Part shown: in pieces, positions 44,450-55,100 of the stretch
Layout: every line of letters begins with the position of its first letter
Position numbering within the stretch: the first letter of the stretch is position 1
Source of the DNA: Sphingobium trunci
GTDB taxonomy: Bacteria > Pseudomonadota > Alphaproteobacteria > Sphingomonadales > Sphingomonadaceae
Assembly: GCF_022664535.1 (NCBI RefSeq)
Contig: NZ_JAKUJY010000020.1
Coordinates: 1 to 64,000 of the forward strand
Reading direction: 5' to 3'
DNA length: 64,000 nt
Translations under genes and position numbers: made by a program
The notes under the pieces: generated by a model
What the model saw: the letters and a program-made list of their open reading frames with translations, nothing else
What the model was told of the DNA's origin: nothing
Databases searched by the model: none

Positions 44450-46489
44450 GTGCGTCAGCGGGGCCTGCTGCGCCGCGGTGCGCGACTGGTGCGGGATGCC
44501 GGGCGCTGGCGGCTGGTGGCGACCGGGCTGATCTTGCTGCTGGCGCTGTTTCTTGCCGGTTGGGACTGGAACCGGCCGCTGGGCAGCGGTGGCCCGAGGG
44601 AAATTCCGACCGCCGACGCTGAGCGGGGCCTGTATGACTGGCGGGCCGCGAGCTTCGCCCCGCGCGTCGCGCAGGACAAGCGCATCCTCATGGTCGTCTA
44701 TGACGACCAGACGCTGATCGCGACGCGCAAGCGATCGCCGCTGGACCGGGGCCTGCTCGCGCGGGCCCTGCGCAATATCGATGCCATGGGCGCGCGGTCC
44801 ATCGGCATCGATATATTGTTCGACCAGCCGCAGGATGAGGATCAGCAATTGCTGGCGACGCTGCACGCCATGCGTATCCCCGTCTGGCTCGGTTATGCCA
44901 ATCTGGGCGACAATCAGGAACAGATCATCTTCGAGCAGCAGCAATATCTGGACCGCTTCATCGGGGAGGCGCGGACCGGCCGGGTGCGTCCGGCGAGCAT
45001 CCGGCTGGAAACCGATGCCGACAATGTCGCGCGGAGCTGGCCTGTCCCGACGCCGGGACAGCCGCCACTGCTGACGCTGGCGATGCATCCTGCGCCGTCC
45101 TTTCGCGATTATCGCGGGGCGATCCGCTTTCGCCTGCCGTTGCGGCAGGCGGACGGATCGGAAGAGCCGGTCATCCCCAGCCTTCAGATCGACACGCTGG
45201 CCGATCCGGTGATGGCGGCGGCGCTGGCGCCGATGGTGCGCGGGCGGCATGTGCTGATCGGCGGCGACATTGTCGATATCGACCAGTTCGAAACGCCGTT
45301 GTCGGGACGGCAGGCCCGCTCCACCATGATCGGGCTGGAGGTTCATGCCACCATGCTGGCGCAATTGCTGGACGGCGCAAGGCTGCCCGCGGTGCCGGAT
45401 GGCTGGCGCTGGGGTGCCGCGTTGCTGGTGGTGCTGGCGGCCGGGGTGACCAGCCTGGCGGAATTGCGCTGGTTCGCCCTCGTCCCGGCGCTGGCGGTTC
45501 AGGCCGGGGCGATTGCCGGGATGCCGCTCTGGTTGCAGGCGAAGGGCTGGGACACGAAGGGGTTGCCTGCCGCGGGCTGGGGTCTGGGCTGGATATTAGC
45601 CTTCGCCGCCATCGGCGTCGCGGCGCGGGCGGTGACCTCCCAGCAGAGGCGCTTCGCGCAGGCGGCGCTGGGCAAATATCTGCCCCGCGATATCGCCGCG
45701 CAAATATTGGCCGAGCCGGAGAAACTGGCTCTTCATGGCGAAAAGCGGGCCATCTTCACCCTGTTCACCGATCTGGAAGGCTTCACCAAACTCAGCCACG
45801 CCATCGCACCGGAAATGGTTGCCCAGCTGCTGAACCGCTATCTTGATATGTTGAGCGACGTGGTGCTGGCCCATGGCGGGACCATCGACAAATTTGTGGG
45901 CGACGCCGTGGTGGCCTTCTGGGGCGCACCGATCGCCCGGCCCGATGACGGACGCAATGCGGCGCTGGCGGCCTATGCGATGTGGCAGGCGGGGGAGGCG
46001 TTCCGCCGCGACCTGCCGCCAGGCGTGCCACCGATCGGGCGGACTCGCGTCGGGTTGCATCATGGCGAGGCGATCGTGGGCAATTTCGGCGGCGAGGGAC
46101 GCATCCAATATACCGCGCTGGGCGACAGCATGAACACGGCATCCCGGCTGGAGGCGGCGAACAAGTCGCTGGAAACGACCATATTGGTCAGCCGGGAAGC
46201 GATGCTGCTGTCCGGACTGGACTGGTGGCGGCCGATGGGACGGGTGCGGCTGAGAGGCCGGGCCACGCCGGTCGACCTGTTCGAACCGGCACCCGATTTC
46301 CCGGTCGGGGACCGGGCGGTGCTGGGCCAAATTCTGGCTGCGTTCGACAGCGAGGATGCGGAGGCGCGGACCAGGGCGCTGGAACGTCTCAAAGCGATGA
46401 TTAACCATCATCCGGATGATGCGGCGCTCGCCAATCTGCTGTATCGTTACGAGTATATCGGGGAAGGAGGAACCTATGGTCTGGGGTAG
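44450..46489 (+). CDS. CHASE2-domain class III adenylate/guanylate cyclase
   Basis: This 679-aa membrane protein starts at a GTG five bases after the CHAT gene. One N-terminal helix (LVATGLILLLALFLAGW) is followed by an extracytoplasmic CHASE2 sensor (LDRGLLARALRNIDAMGARS, IGIDILFDQPQDE). Three closely spaced membrane helices come next (about 325-400), then a cytoplasmic class III cyclase. Metal-binding Asp residues are at about 441 (FTDLEGFT) and 485 (FVGDAVVAFWG). The transition-state Asn and Arg are at about 562 and 566 (SMNTASRLE). Thr replaces the usual substrate Asp in IQYTALGD, as in class IIIb cyclases. The enzyme looks active. It is predicted to link an outside signal to cyclic nucleotide. 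Confidence 0.9.
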   Translation: MRQRGLLRRGARLVRDAGRWRLVATGLILLLALFLAGWDWNRPLGSGGPREIPTADAERGLYDWRAASFAPRVAQDKRILMVVYDDQTLIATRKRSPLDRGLLARALRNIDAMGARSIGIDILFDQPQDEDQQLLATLHAMRIPVWLGYANLGDNQEQIIFEQQQYLDRFIGEARTGRVRPASIRLETDADNVARSWPVPTPGQPPLLTLAMHPAPSFRDYRGAIRFRLPLRQADGSEEPVIPSLQIDTLADPVMAAALAPMVRGRHVLIGGDIVDIDQFETPLSGRQARSTMIGLEVHATMLAQLLDGARLPAVPDGWRWGAALLVVLAAGVTSLAELRWFALVPALAVQAGAIAGMPLWLQAKGWDTKGLPAAGWGLGWILAFAAIGVAARAVTSQQRRFAQAALGKYLPRDIAAQILAEPEKLALHGEKRAIFTLFTDLEGFTKLSHAIAPEMVAQLLNRYLDMLSDVVLAHGGTIDKFVGDAVVAFWGAPIARPDDGRNAALAAYAMWQAGEAFRRDLPPGVPPIGRTRVGLHHGEAIVGNFGGEGRIQYTALGDSMNTASRLEAANKSLETTILVSREAMLLSGLDWWRPMGRVRLRGRATPVDLFEPAPDFPVGDRAVLGQILAAFDSEDAEARTRALERLKAMINHHPDDAALANLLYRYEYIGEGGTYGLG

Positions 46490-47225
46490 GATTGCCGCGC
46501 GCTGCGCGTTGGCGGGATGGGTCGTTGCGGGCCTGGGCGCGCCGGTCCTGGCTGAAACCATGGTGGTCCGCGCGACCGGTCCCTCCGCCGCCACCTACAA
46601 GCCGGGGAGCAAGCTTGCCGATGGCGGGTCGCTGGTGCTGAAGGCCGGAGATGTGGTGACGCTGCTCGACGCCAGGGGAACGCGCACGTTGCGCGGCCCG
46701 GGAAGCTTTAATGTCGCGGCTTCCGCCAGCGCCGCGCCTGTCAATGGCGTGATGCTTGCCGCGCTGCTCGATACCAAGCGGGTCCGGCGCGCCCGGACCG
46801 GAGCGGTTCGCGGAAATGTGGGCGATGCGCCTGCCGCCCCGCCACACCGGCCCAATCTCTGGATGGTGGATGTCGCCCAGTCCGGGACGCTGTGCGTTGC
46901 CGATCCGGCCGCGGTCCGACTGTGGCGCGCCGATGCGGCAAAACCGGCAACGGTGCGGATCAGCGGCGGCGGAGGCAATGCGACGGCGAGCTTCGCGGCG
47001 GGCGAATCGATCACCGCCTGGCCGGCGACGGCGCCGGTGCGGGATGGCGCGGCCTATCGCCTGAATGATGGGGCCAAGGCTGCCGAGCTGCGCTTTGCGC
47101 TGGTCGATCCAGCGCCGCAGGGTCTGGATGGCACGGCTGCCAGCCTGATGGCCCATCAATGTACGGCGCAGCTCGACCTGCTGGTGGAGACGGCGGCGCT
47201 GGCCGACGGGTCTGCGCGGAACTGA
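46476..47225 (+). CDS. Exported FecR-like domain protein
   Basis: This protein of about 249 aa starts at 46476 with a strong AAGGAGG site, overlapping the cyclase gene by 14 bases. A signal peptide (CALAGWVVAGLGAPVLAE) precedes a segment that resembles FecR-type beta domains (GDVVTLLDARGTRTLRGPGS). The rest is Gly/Ala-rich with a small Cys pair (TLCVADP and HQCTAQL). It lacks the N-terminal anti-sigma helix region of true FecR, and no ECF sigma gene is nearby. It is probably a periplasmic partner of the CHAT, cyclase and secretion genes. Function is unknown. Confidence 0.6.
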   Translation: MVWGRIAARCALAGWVVAGLGAPVLAETMVVRATGPSAATYKPGSKLADGGSLVLKAGDVVTLLDARGTRTLRGPGSFNVAASASAAPVNGVMLAALLDTKRVRRARTGAVRGNVGDAPAAPPHRPNLWMVDVAQSGTLCVADPAAVRLWRADAAKPATVRISGGGGNATASFAAGESITAWPATAPVRDGAAYRLNDGAKAAELRFALVDPAPQGLDGTAASLMAHQCTAQLDLLVETAALADGSARN

Positions 47226-47317
47226 CGGGCAGCGGCGGGCCGTTAACCGCTGAGGGGTCGTGGGGACGGGGAATGAAGGGTCAAAAGGCCTGCATTCCTG
47301 AAAAATGACAGGGAGTG

Positions 47318-47341
47318 GGCGGCCTGAGGGAATGGGCCGCC
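47318..47341 (+). terminator. Hairpin upstream of the TpsB gene
   Basis: A 7-bp inverted repeat (GGCGGCC/GGCCGCC) with a 10-base loop lies just upstream of the secretion-pore start and is followed by TGACGTTTTG. It could be a partial terminator or attenuator separating the signalling genes from the secretion pair. The 135-bp gap containing it is the only real gap in this row of genes. Confidence 0.4.
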
Positions 47342-47360
47342 TGACGTTTTGGGGACGTCT

Positions 47361-49154
47361 ATGAGGATGAAGGGGCAGGTACGCGCTTCGGCTTTGGCGG
47401 CTTTGGCCGCCACCATGCTGACGCCGGTGGCGAGCCACGCGCAGGTCGCGCCGCGTGCGCCGACGCGGGAGGAACTGTCGCGCGGGCAATTACCCGACGA
47501 GGCGCGGCAGGGAAGCCGTCTGACGGTCGTGGGCGATGTCGAGCGGGCGCCCTGTCCGCTGGCCGACCCTCGCTATGCCAATGTGACGGTGAATTTCGCC
47601 GATGTGCGGTTCGAGGGCCTGCGCATTGTCGATCCGGCTGTGCTTCAGGACAGCTGGCGCGACTTTGCCGGACGCGAGGTGCCGATCGCCAGCCTGTGCG
47701 AAGTGCGCGACCGGGCGGCGACGGCGCTAAGGCAGATGGGCTATCTGGCCGCCGTGCAGGTGCCGCCCCAGCGGATCGAAAAGGGTGGCACGGTCCGCTT
47801 CGACATTTTCATGGCGCGGCTGGTGGCGATCGAGGTGCGCGGCGATGCGGGCCGCAGCGAGAAGCTGATCGCGGCGCATATGGAAGCGCTGAAGGGGCAG
47901 CCGGTGTTCAATGTCCGCGACGCGGAGCGGCATCTGCTGCTGGCGCGCGACCTGCCGGGATATGATGTGCGGCTGGCGCTGCGCCCGGCGGGCACGGCGC
48001 CGGGCGAGGTGGTCGGCGAAGTGCAGGTGGTGCGCCAGCGGGTCGAACTGGACGTCAACGTCCAGAATCTCGGCAGCAATGCGGTAGGCCGCTTCGGCGG
48101 ACTGGCGCGGGTGCGGTTCAACGACATGACCGGGCTGGGCGACAGCACGGTGTTCAGCATCTTCAACACCGCCCAGCCGAGCGAGCAGACGGTGATTCAG
48201 GCGGGGCACAGCATGGCGCTGGGCAGCGACGGGCTGCGGCTGTCGGGCGACCTGACCTATGCGTGGAGCAAGCCGGGAATCGCGGGCGTGCCGCTGTCAT
48301 CCGAAACGCTGATCGGCACAGTGGCCATGGCCTATCCGCTGGTCCGGCGGCAGGTGCATACGCTGCTGGCGACGGGCGGGCTGGACATCGTCAATCAGGA
48401 TCTGCGCTTCGGTACGGGACCGGTGAAGGTTCCGTTGTCGCGCGACCGGCTGCGCGTGCTGTTCCTGCGGCTCGAGGGTGAACTGATCGATCCGGACAGC
48501 CTGGTCAGCACGACCGGCTATTCGGGGATCGAACCGCGATGGCGGCTGGGCGGCATGATGGAGTTGCGCCACGGGCTGGATGGGCTGGGAGCGAGCGAAG
48601 GCTGTGGCGTCGCGTTCGCCAACTGCGCCTATCCGAAGGTTCCGATCAGCCAGCTCGACGGCGACCCTTCCGCCTTCGTCATGCGGGCTAGCGCGCAGGC
48701 GGAGTATCGGCCCTCTCCCCACTGGACCTTCGCGCTGTCGCCGAGGGTGCAATATAGCCCGGATGTGCTGCTGTCCTATGAGCAGATGAGCGCTGGCAAC
48801 TATACCATCGGGCGCGGCTATGATCCAGGGACGCTGACAGGCGACAGCGGCGCGGGGCTTTCGGCGGAACTGCGCTACGGCCGGATCACGCCCAAGGGAC
48901 CGGGCGCGATCGCGCTCCAGCCCTTCATCTTCTTCGATACCGCCTGGCTTTGGCATCGCAGCGCCAATTTCGACGGACTTGATCCGCAGAAGCTCTGTTC
49001 GGCGGGCGGCGGCGTGCGCGCCACCTGGAGCAACCATGCGCGGCTCGACCTGACGCTGGCGACGCCCTTGCGCAAGGCCGGTTTCCAGACGGAGCGGGGC
49101 AACACGCGGTTGCTCTTCTCCATCACCACGCAGCTTTTGCCGTGGAGGCGGTAA
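47361..49154 (+). CDS. Two-partner secretion pore, TpsB (ShlB/FhaC/HecB family)
   Basis: This protein of about 597 aa has a signal peptide (LAALAATMLTPVASHAQ), a POTRA-containing periplasmic part (VRFEGLRIVDPAVLQDSWRD, then LRQMGYLAAVQVPPQRI) and a C-terminal 16-strand barrel. The barrel includes IGRGYDPGTLTGDSGAGLSA, the family's VRGF-like loop region, and ends in an aromatic-rich strand. TpsB proteins secrete a large TpsA partner across the outer membrane. An ATG two codons downstream (47367) is an alternative start. Its stop overlaps the start of the giant downstream gene as TAATG, confirming the pair. A Cys pair in a barrel loop (EGCGVAFANC) is unusual. Confidence 0.93.
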   Translation: MRMKGQVRASALAALAATMLTPVASHAQVAPRAPTREELSRGQLPDEARQGSRLTVVGDVERAPCPLADPRYANVTVNFADVRFEGLRIVDPAVLQDSWRDFAGREVPIASLCEVRDRAATALRQMGYLAAVQVPPQRIEKGGTVRFDIFMARLVAIEVRGDAGRSEKLIAAHMEALKGQPVFNVRDAERHLLLARDLPGYDVRLALRPAGTAPGEVVGEVQVVRQRVELDVNVQNLGSNAVGRFGGLARVRFNDMTGLGDSTVFSIFNTAQPSEQTVIQAGHSMALGSDGLRLSGDLTYAWSKPGIAGVPLSSETLIGTVAMAYPLVRRQVHTLLATGGLDIVNQDLRFGTGPVKVPLSRDRLRVLFLRLEGELIDPDSLVSTTGYSGIEPRWRLGGMMELRHGLDGLGASEGCGVAFANCAYPKVPISQLDGDPSAFVMRASAQAEYRPSPHWTFALSPRVQYSPDVLLSYEQMSAGNYTIGRGYDPGTLTGDSGAGLSAELRYGRITPKGPGAIALQPFIFFDTAWLWHRSANFDGLDPQKLCSAGGGVRATWSNHARLDLTLATPLRKAGFQTERGNTRLLFSITTQLLPWRR

Positions 49155-52100
49155 TGATGGCCAAATCCCCCAACCCGTCGATCCTTGCCTGCGTCAGCCT
49201 GCTCGCGATGGCGGCGGCCTTCACTTCGCCTTCCGCAAGGGCGCAGACGGCCTTCCAGGGAAGCTACACGGTCGAGCCGGGCGGGATCGGGCCTACCATC
49301 ACGCGCGGGACGACCGACACCATCGTCCTCAACGATGCCGAGACGGTGATCAACTGGCGCCCCACCGACACATCGGGAACGGGCGAGATCGATTTCCTGC
49401 CCAGCAACCGCACGGCGCTGTTCACCAACAGCATATCGGGTGTCAGCGACTTCACGGTGCTGAACCGCATCCTGCCCATCGACGCCAGCGGCGTGCAGGT
49501 GTCGCGCGTGGTGGCGCTCAACGGCACGGTGCAGAGCCAAATTTCCGGCAATCCGGGCGGCAAGGTCTGGTTCTATGCGCCCGGCGGCATCGTGGCGGGA
49601 CCGTCCAGCGTCTTCAGTGTCGGATCGTTGGTGCTGACCAGCAATGACATCGATACGACCGGCGGCCTCTATGCCAATGGCGACACGATCCGTTTCCGGG
49701 GCGCGTCGAACGTCCTGTCGTCTGTCGAGGTGAAGAGCGGCGCCCAGATCAGCGCCCTCTCGGCGGGCAGCTATGTCGCGCTGGTCGCGCCCCGCGTGGT
49801 GCAGGGCGGGACTGTCATGGTCAATGGAACCGCTGCCTATGTGGGCGCGGAGCAGGCGGACATCCGCATCAATGGCGGGCTGTTCGACATCAGCATCAGC
49901 GTGGGCACGACGGACCAGAATGGCGTGGTGCACAGCGGTTCCACCGACCGCGTGGACAGGGCCACCAGCGCGGAGGCTCAGCGCGTCTATATGGTCGCCG
50001 CGCCCAAGAATAACGTGCTGACCATGCTGCTGTCGGGCAATGTCGGCTATAATGCGGCGGACTCGGTGGTACAGGACGGCAGCGCCGTGATCCTGGCGGC
50101 GGGTCAGGATGTGTTCGGCAGCTCCATTGGTTCCGCCAGCACCGGGGCGACAGGCGCGAGCAACATCAGCATTGGCGCCAGCACCTGGCAGCCCAGCGTG
50201 ACGGGCGCGGCCACGAACGCCATCACGTTGCGCGCCAACCAGGGTGAAACCATCACGGCCGGCGGCGACATGAGCCTGACCGCCGGAAGCGGCGCCGTGG
50301 GCGGGCGGATCGACCTGCTGACCTTCGGCGGCAGCGGGTCGACGGCCACCGACGGGCAGATTGCCGTTACGGGCAATCTGACGCTCGACGCCATCGGCAA
50401 TGGCGATGCGGGTGTCAGTTCGCCGCCATTGACCGGCGCGGATGCCACCGGCGGGACCATCAACCTCATCGCTGCGGGCGGCATGATCCAGGCCGCGAGC
50501 CTTACCGCCAATGTATCGGCGGCTGGGGGTTCGGGCAGCGACTTTTCAGGCAACGCCCAAGGCGGCGCGATCAGCCTGTCGGCGCAGGCCTCGGCCGGTC
50601 CCGGCGGGACGGCAAGCGGCGCGCTGACATTTGGCGGCGTCACGCTGGATGCGTCGGCAAGGGGCGCTTATGGCCAATATTATTCCTCCACCATCGACAG
50701 CGGCAACGCCGTAGGCGGAACCATCAGCGTCGAAGCATTGGGCGGCGCTTTTACGGCGGGTTCGCTTTTCGCCAATGCCAGTGGATCGGCTGGTGATGCC
50801 TCGGGCGTCGCGGGCAATGGCCTGGGCGGCAACATCAGCTTGTCAGCCGGCGCGGCCGGCGGGTTGCGCGGCAGCTTTTCGCTGGCGGATTGTGCGCGTG
50901 CCTTTTGTCAAGTCCGGGCCGATGGCGCAGGAGCAAGAGGGGCGAACGGATCGAACGGCACGGGCGGATCCATTCTCGTCCATGCCAGCGATGCGGATTT
51001 CTCGGCGCTGGGCGAACTGACGCTCCAGGCCGACGGCAGTGGCGGGGGCGCTGCCACTGACGGCTTCGCGGGGCGCGGGGGCGATGGCTTCGGCGGCAGT
51101 GTGACGGTGGAGAGCCGCCTGGGCACCGCCGGGACCGGCGTCATGACGTTCGGCGACCTCATTCTCTCGGCAGTGGGCAGTTCCGCTCCCTCCATCGACG
51201 GGGTGTTCTACAATGGTGGGGATGCCGGGAACGGGACAGGCGGAACCATCAACCTGTCCGTTCTGGGCGGCACGTTGACGGCTGACGTGCTGGAAACGCG
51301 GGCAACCGGTTTGGGCGGAGCGGCCGCGAGCAATTGTCCGATTTGCGAAGGCGGGGGCACAACATCCTTCCAGGCGGGCAGCGGAACGGGGGGCACCAGC
51401 CAGTTCCTGATATCCGGCGGCTCGGCGACGATCGGCACGCTGATATTGAGCGCGACGGGTACAGGCGGCGAAGCGGCCGGTGCGGACACATCGTTCGATC
51501 CGCAATCCGTGGCGGCGCTGGCCGGGACGGGGCAGGGCGGTGCCGCCCTGCTGGAGTCGCAGGGCGGAACGCTGCAACTCGGCACGCTTGCCGTCGATGC
51601 GAGCGGTACAGGCGGCGCGGGCGCATTGGTCTTTCAGGAAGATGGCGCCGATGGTGGCATCGGCCGGGGCGGTAATGCCGGGCTGTCGATGACGACGGGA
51701 AGCGGCGGGCAGATTCTGGTCGACGGAGGCGTCATCGTCCAGGCCCTGGGCAAGGGCGGAATAGGCGGTGGGACGGGTTCCGACGGGCCAGGCACCTATC
51801 GCGCTGGCCGGGGAGGTACCGGAACCGGCGGCACGGCCGATGTCACGCTGGCGGGCGGTACATTGACCGCGCCTTCGCTGTTGGTGTCGGCGGACGCGAC
51901 CGGCGGCGCGGGTGGTGACAATGGCAGTGACGGGGCTGGCGGTGATGCCGGGAACGGAACCGGCGGTACGGCGCGCCTTGCCTATCTGAACGAAGGCCAC
52001 AGGATCGGGGATGTCTCGGTCACGGCAGATGGACTGGGCGGACAGGCGGGCAGCAATCGCTTCATCGCCGGCTTCGATAACAATGGTAATCCGATCTACG

Positions 52101-55100
52101 ATGGCACGGGACCCGGTGGCGCGGGTGGGGCGGGTCTGGGCGGCAGCGCCGACATGCTGGTCGATGTCGACCCGGTCTTCACGAATCTGACCGTCAGCGC
52201 CGACGGCATCGGCAGCGTGGGCGGCAGCGGCGGCACCGGCAGTGCGGGTGGGGCCGGGACGGGCGGTGTCGCGGCTCTCAATCTGGCTTTCGGTGCGACG
52301 ACGGTGAGCGGCCTGTTGAAGGTGACGGCTTCGGGTGTCGGGGGCCTTGGCGGGACCGGCTATGACAATGTCGGCGGGCGGGGAGGCGACGCGACCGGGG
52401 GATCTGCGACCTTCGGTCTGTCCGGGACGACCACGACGCTGGATGCGGGCAATATCAGCGTGCTGGCCCAAGCGCTGGGCGGTGCTGGCGGAACGGGCGG
52501 CCTTCGCAGCGGAACTGCACTCAACGGTGCGGATGGTGGCAATGCACTGGGGGGGACCGCGATGTTCGCCCTGTCGGCGGGCGCGACGGCGGTCACCGGC
52601 GTGTCGTTGCAGGTCAGCGGCAATGCGACGGGCGGAGCCGGTGCGCCCGGTACGGCGGGGCCGGTCGGAGGCAATGGCGGTGCGGGCGGCAACGCCCTGG
52701 CCGGGTCCGCGACATTGCGGATCAGCGACGCCCATATCGCGTTCAGCAGTGGCTTGCCCAAGGCGCCCGGCTACAGCATCACGGCAGTTGGACAAGGCGG
52801 TGCGGGCGCGGACGGCAGCGCAGGTACAAATGCGGGGCTGACGGGCGGAGCAGGTGGCCGGGGTGGGGATGGTTCCGGCGGCCTGGCCGCGTTCGATGCC
52901 GGTAACGGGGATTATCTGCTGGGCGGCCTCACCCTGCTGGCCGATGGTTTGGGCGGCTTTGGCGGCGCCGGAGGGATCGGGCCTGCCGGGGCTTCGGCTG
53001 CGGGCGCCACCGGCCTCGGCACGGGCGGCACGGTTGATTTCGCCAACGGCGACGGCGGCCTCATGATGCCGGGCGCGGTGCGGCAGCTCGATTCTCTTTA
53101 TATGAGCGCAAGCGGCGATATCGGCGGACGGGTCCAGTTTGCCGAGAGCAGCACAGCGGCGAATGGCGGGCTGCGCGTCAATGGATCGATCGCGCTGGCC
53201 AGCCTGGGCGCGCCGGTCTCCGGCTTTTCCGGCATTTATGCAGGTGCGGCGGCCAATGCCGTGCAGATCGGTGGCAACGCTGATTTCACGAGCGACGGGC
53301 CGCTTTCCTTCGCCTTTACCGGCATGGGAAGCATCAGCGCCGGCGGGGCGCTGACGGCGAGTTCGGCGACGCGCATCGACCTCAGCCATGGCGGGCGTCC
53401 CGCCGGCAGCGACAGTCTGATCGCGGACATGATTCTGTTCAACACGCCGGGAGATATCAGCCTGCTGTCCGCCGGGTCGCTGCGCGCGATCAGCGAACTG
53501 AGGATGCTGAGTTCGGGCGGCAATATCAACCTTGCCAGTGGGAGCCAGTTGAGTTCAGGCGGTGATCTCCGGCTGTTTGCCCAGGGCAGCCTGAACGGCG
53601 CTGGCGCGACCGTGCGTGCGGCGGGGTCCGTCGCGATCGGACTGGGCGCGGGCGGCGATATAGTGCTGGGCAATCTCCTGTCGGGAGGGCTGCTGGATCA
53701 GGCCGACGCCAGCGGCAATGCGCTGGGTGCCGGGGGGCTGTCGACAGGAGGCAATTTTGCGGTCGGCGGGCAGTTGAGCATCGGACCCGGCAGTGGGACG
53801 ATCTCGGCCGCCACGATCAGCATCGGCAACCTGACTGCCGACAGCCAGCAACTGACGGCGACGGGCGGCGCAGTGCAGATCGGCAATGCGACGATGACCG
53901 GCGGTCTGACGGTGACGGGTCAGGGCATCAGCGCCGGACAGATGTTGGTTGGGGGGCAAAGCCTGCTCAATGCCGGAACCGGTAGCCTGACCGTCAGCGA
54001 TATCGTCTCGATCGGTCCGATCACCGCTACGGGCGGCACGATCAACCTCGGTTCCACGGGCGCCATGACCATTGCACAGGCGAATGCGTCCGGAGGACCG
54101 CTCATCCTGAATGCGGCGGGTGCGCTTGCCATCACCCAGGCGATTTCCGGTGGCGCCATGACGCTGAACGGGGCCACGATCGATGCGACCGCGCTCGATG
54201 CGGTGGGGACGGTGACGGCCATTGCCGCAGGGGACGCACGCTTTGGCGATGTATCGTCGCAGACCGGCGATATGGTCTTGACCGCGGGCGGAACGGCCAC
54301 CCTGTCGGGAACGGCTAGCGCACGCGCCATCACCGTCGGGTCGGGCGATATCGTCATCGGTCCCGCGGCTCTGGTCGGAACCCCCACCGCCACGATTACC
54401 TTCAACGCCATCAACACGCTGCGGCCCGCCTATGTGGGGGGCAATGATGTGGCGGGCAGCTACAGTCTTTCGGCAGTGGAACTGGCCAGGGTCCTGGCGG
54501 GTAATCTGACCATCAGTGCGGCGCGCCAGGCCGTGCCGGGGTCGCCGGATCTGATTGTGCAGAATCTGACTTTGGGAACGGGCAACCTGGCCGCCGGGGG
54601 CGTGTTGACGCTGGCCACCGCCGGGCGGCTGCGCGTCCAGGGCGCATTGGCGTTGACCGGGCGGTCAGGGCAAGGTGGCGTGACCCTGACGGCTGGCGAA
54701 GTCCTTGAGATCATTGCCGGAGCTGGCAGCATCGACGTCAGCGATGCGAATGGCGGCCTGGGTGGCGTGATGATGCTTGGCAGCCCCAGCATCATCGCGG
54801 CGACGCTGTCCGCCATGGCCGATGTCCGTGCGACCTCGTCGTTGCAGGCGCGCGAATTGCGGCTGGCGCAGAATGACGGGTTGATGATCGATGTGGGCCT
54901 GCTGCGCGCGGGCGTCATCCGGGCGAATGTGACGGATGGCTTCTTCATTCAGAATATCGGCCTTTCCACTGACTTTTCCGCGCGGCGGGGCTTTACCGCC
55001 CAAGACCTGCTGATCTCGACGCAGGGGCTGACCCCGATCGCCATCAACGGTCAGTTGCTTCTGCCGACCGGCGCTTTTGCGACCGGGCGGGACGTCATTC

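Noticed and set aside
41271..46489. CHAT protease plus nucleotide cyclase read as an anti-phage defence pair (CBASS or caspase-like immunity)
   Set aside because: The CHAT protein has a signal peptide, and the cyclase is a CHASE2 class III membrane enzyme, not a CD-NTase. The neighbours are a two-partner secretion system rather than defence genes.
46476..47225. Exported protein as a true FecR anti-sigma factor
   Set aside because: The N-terminal sigma-binding region is replaced by a signal peptide and no ECF sigma gene is adjacent. Only the beta-domain-like segment matches.
50560..53030. Dense GGCGG/GGTGG repetition as a CRISPR or minisatellite array
   Set aside because: Units are diverged, variable in length and keep one open frame. 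The pattern is explained by glycine-rich protein repeats.
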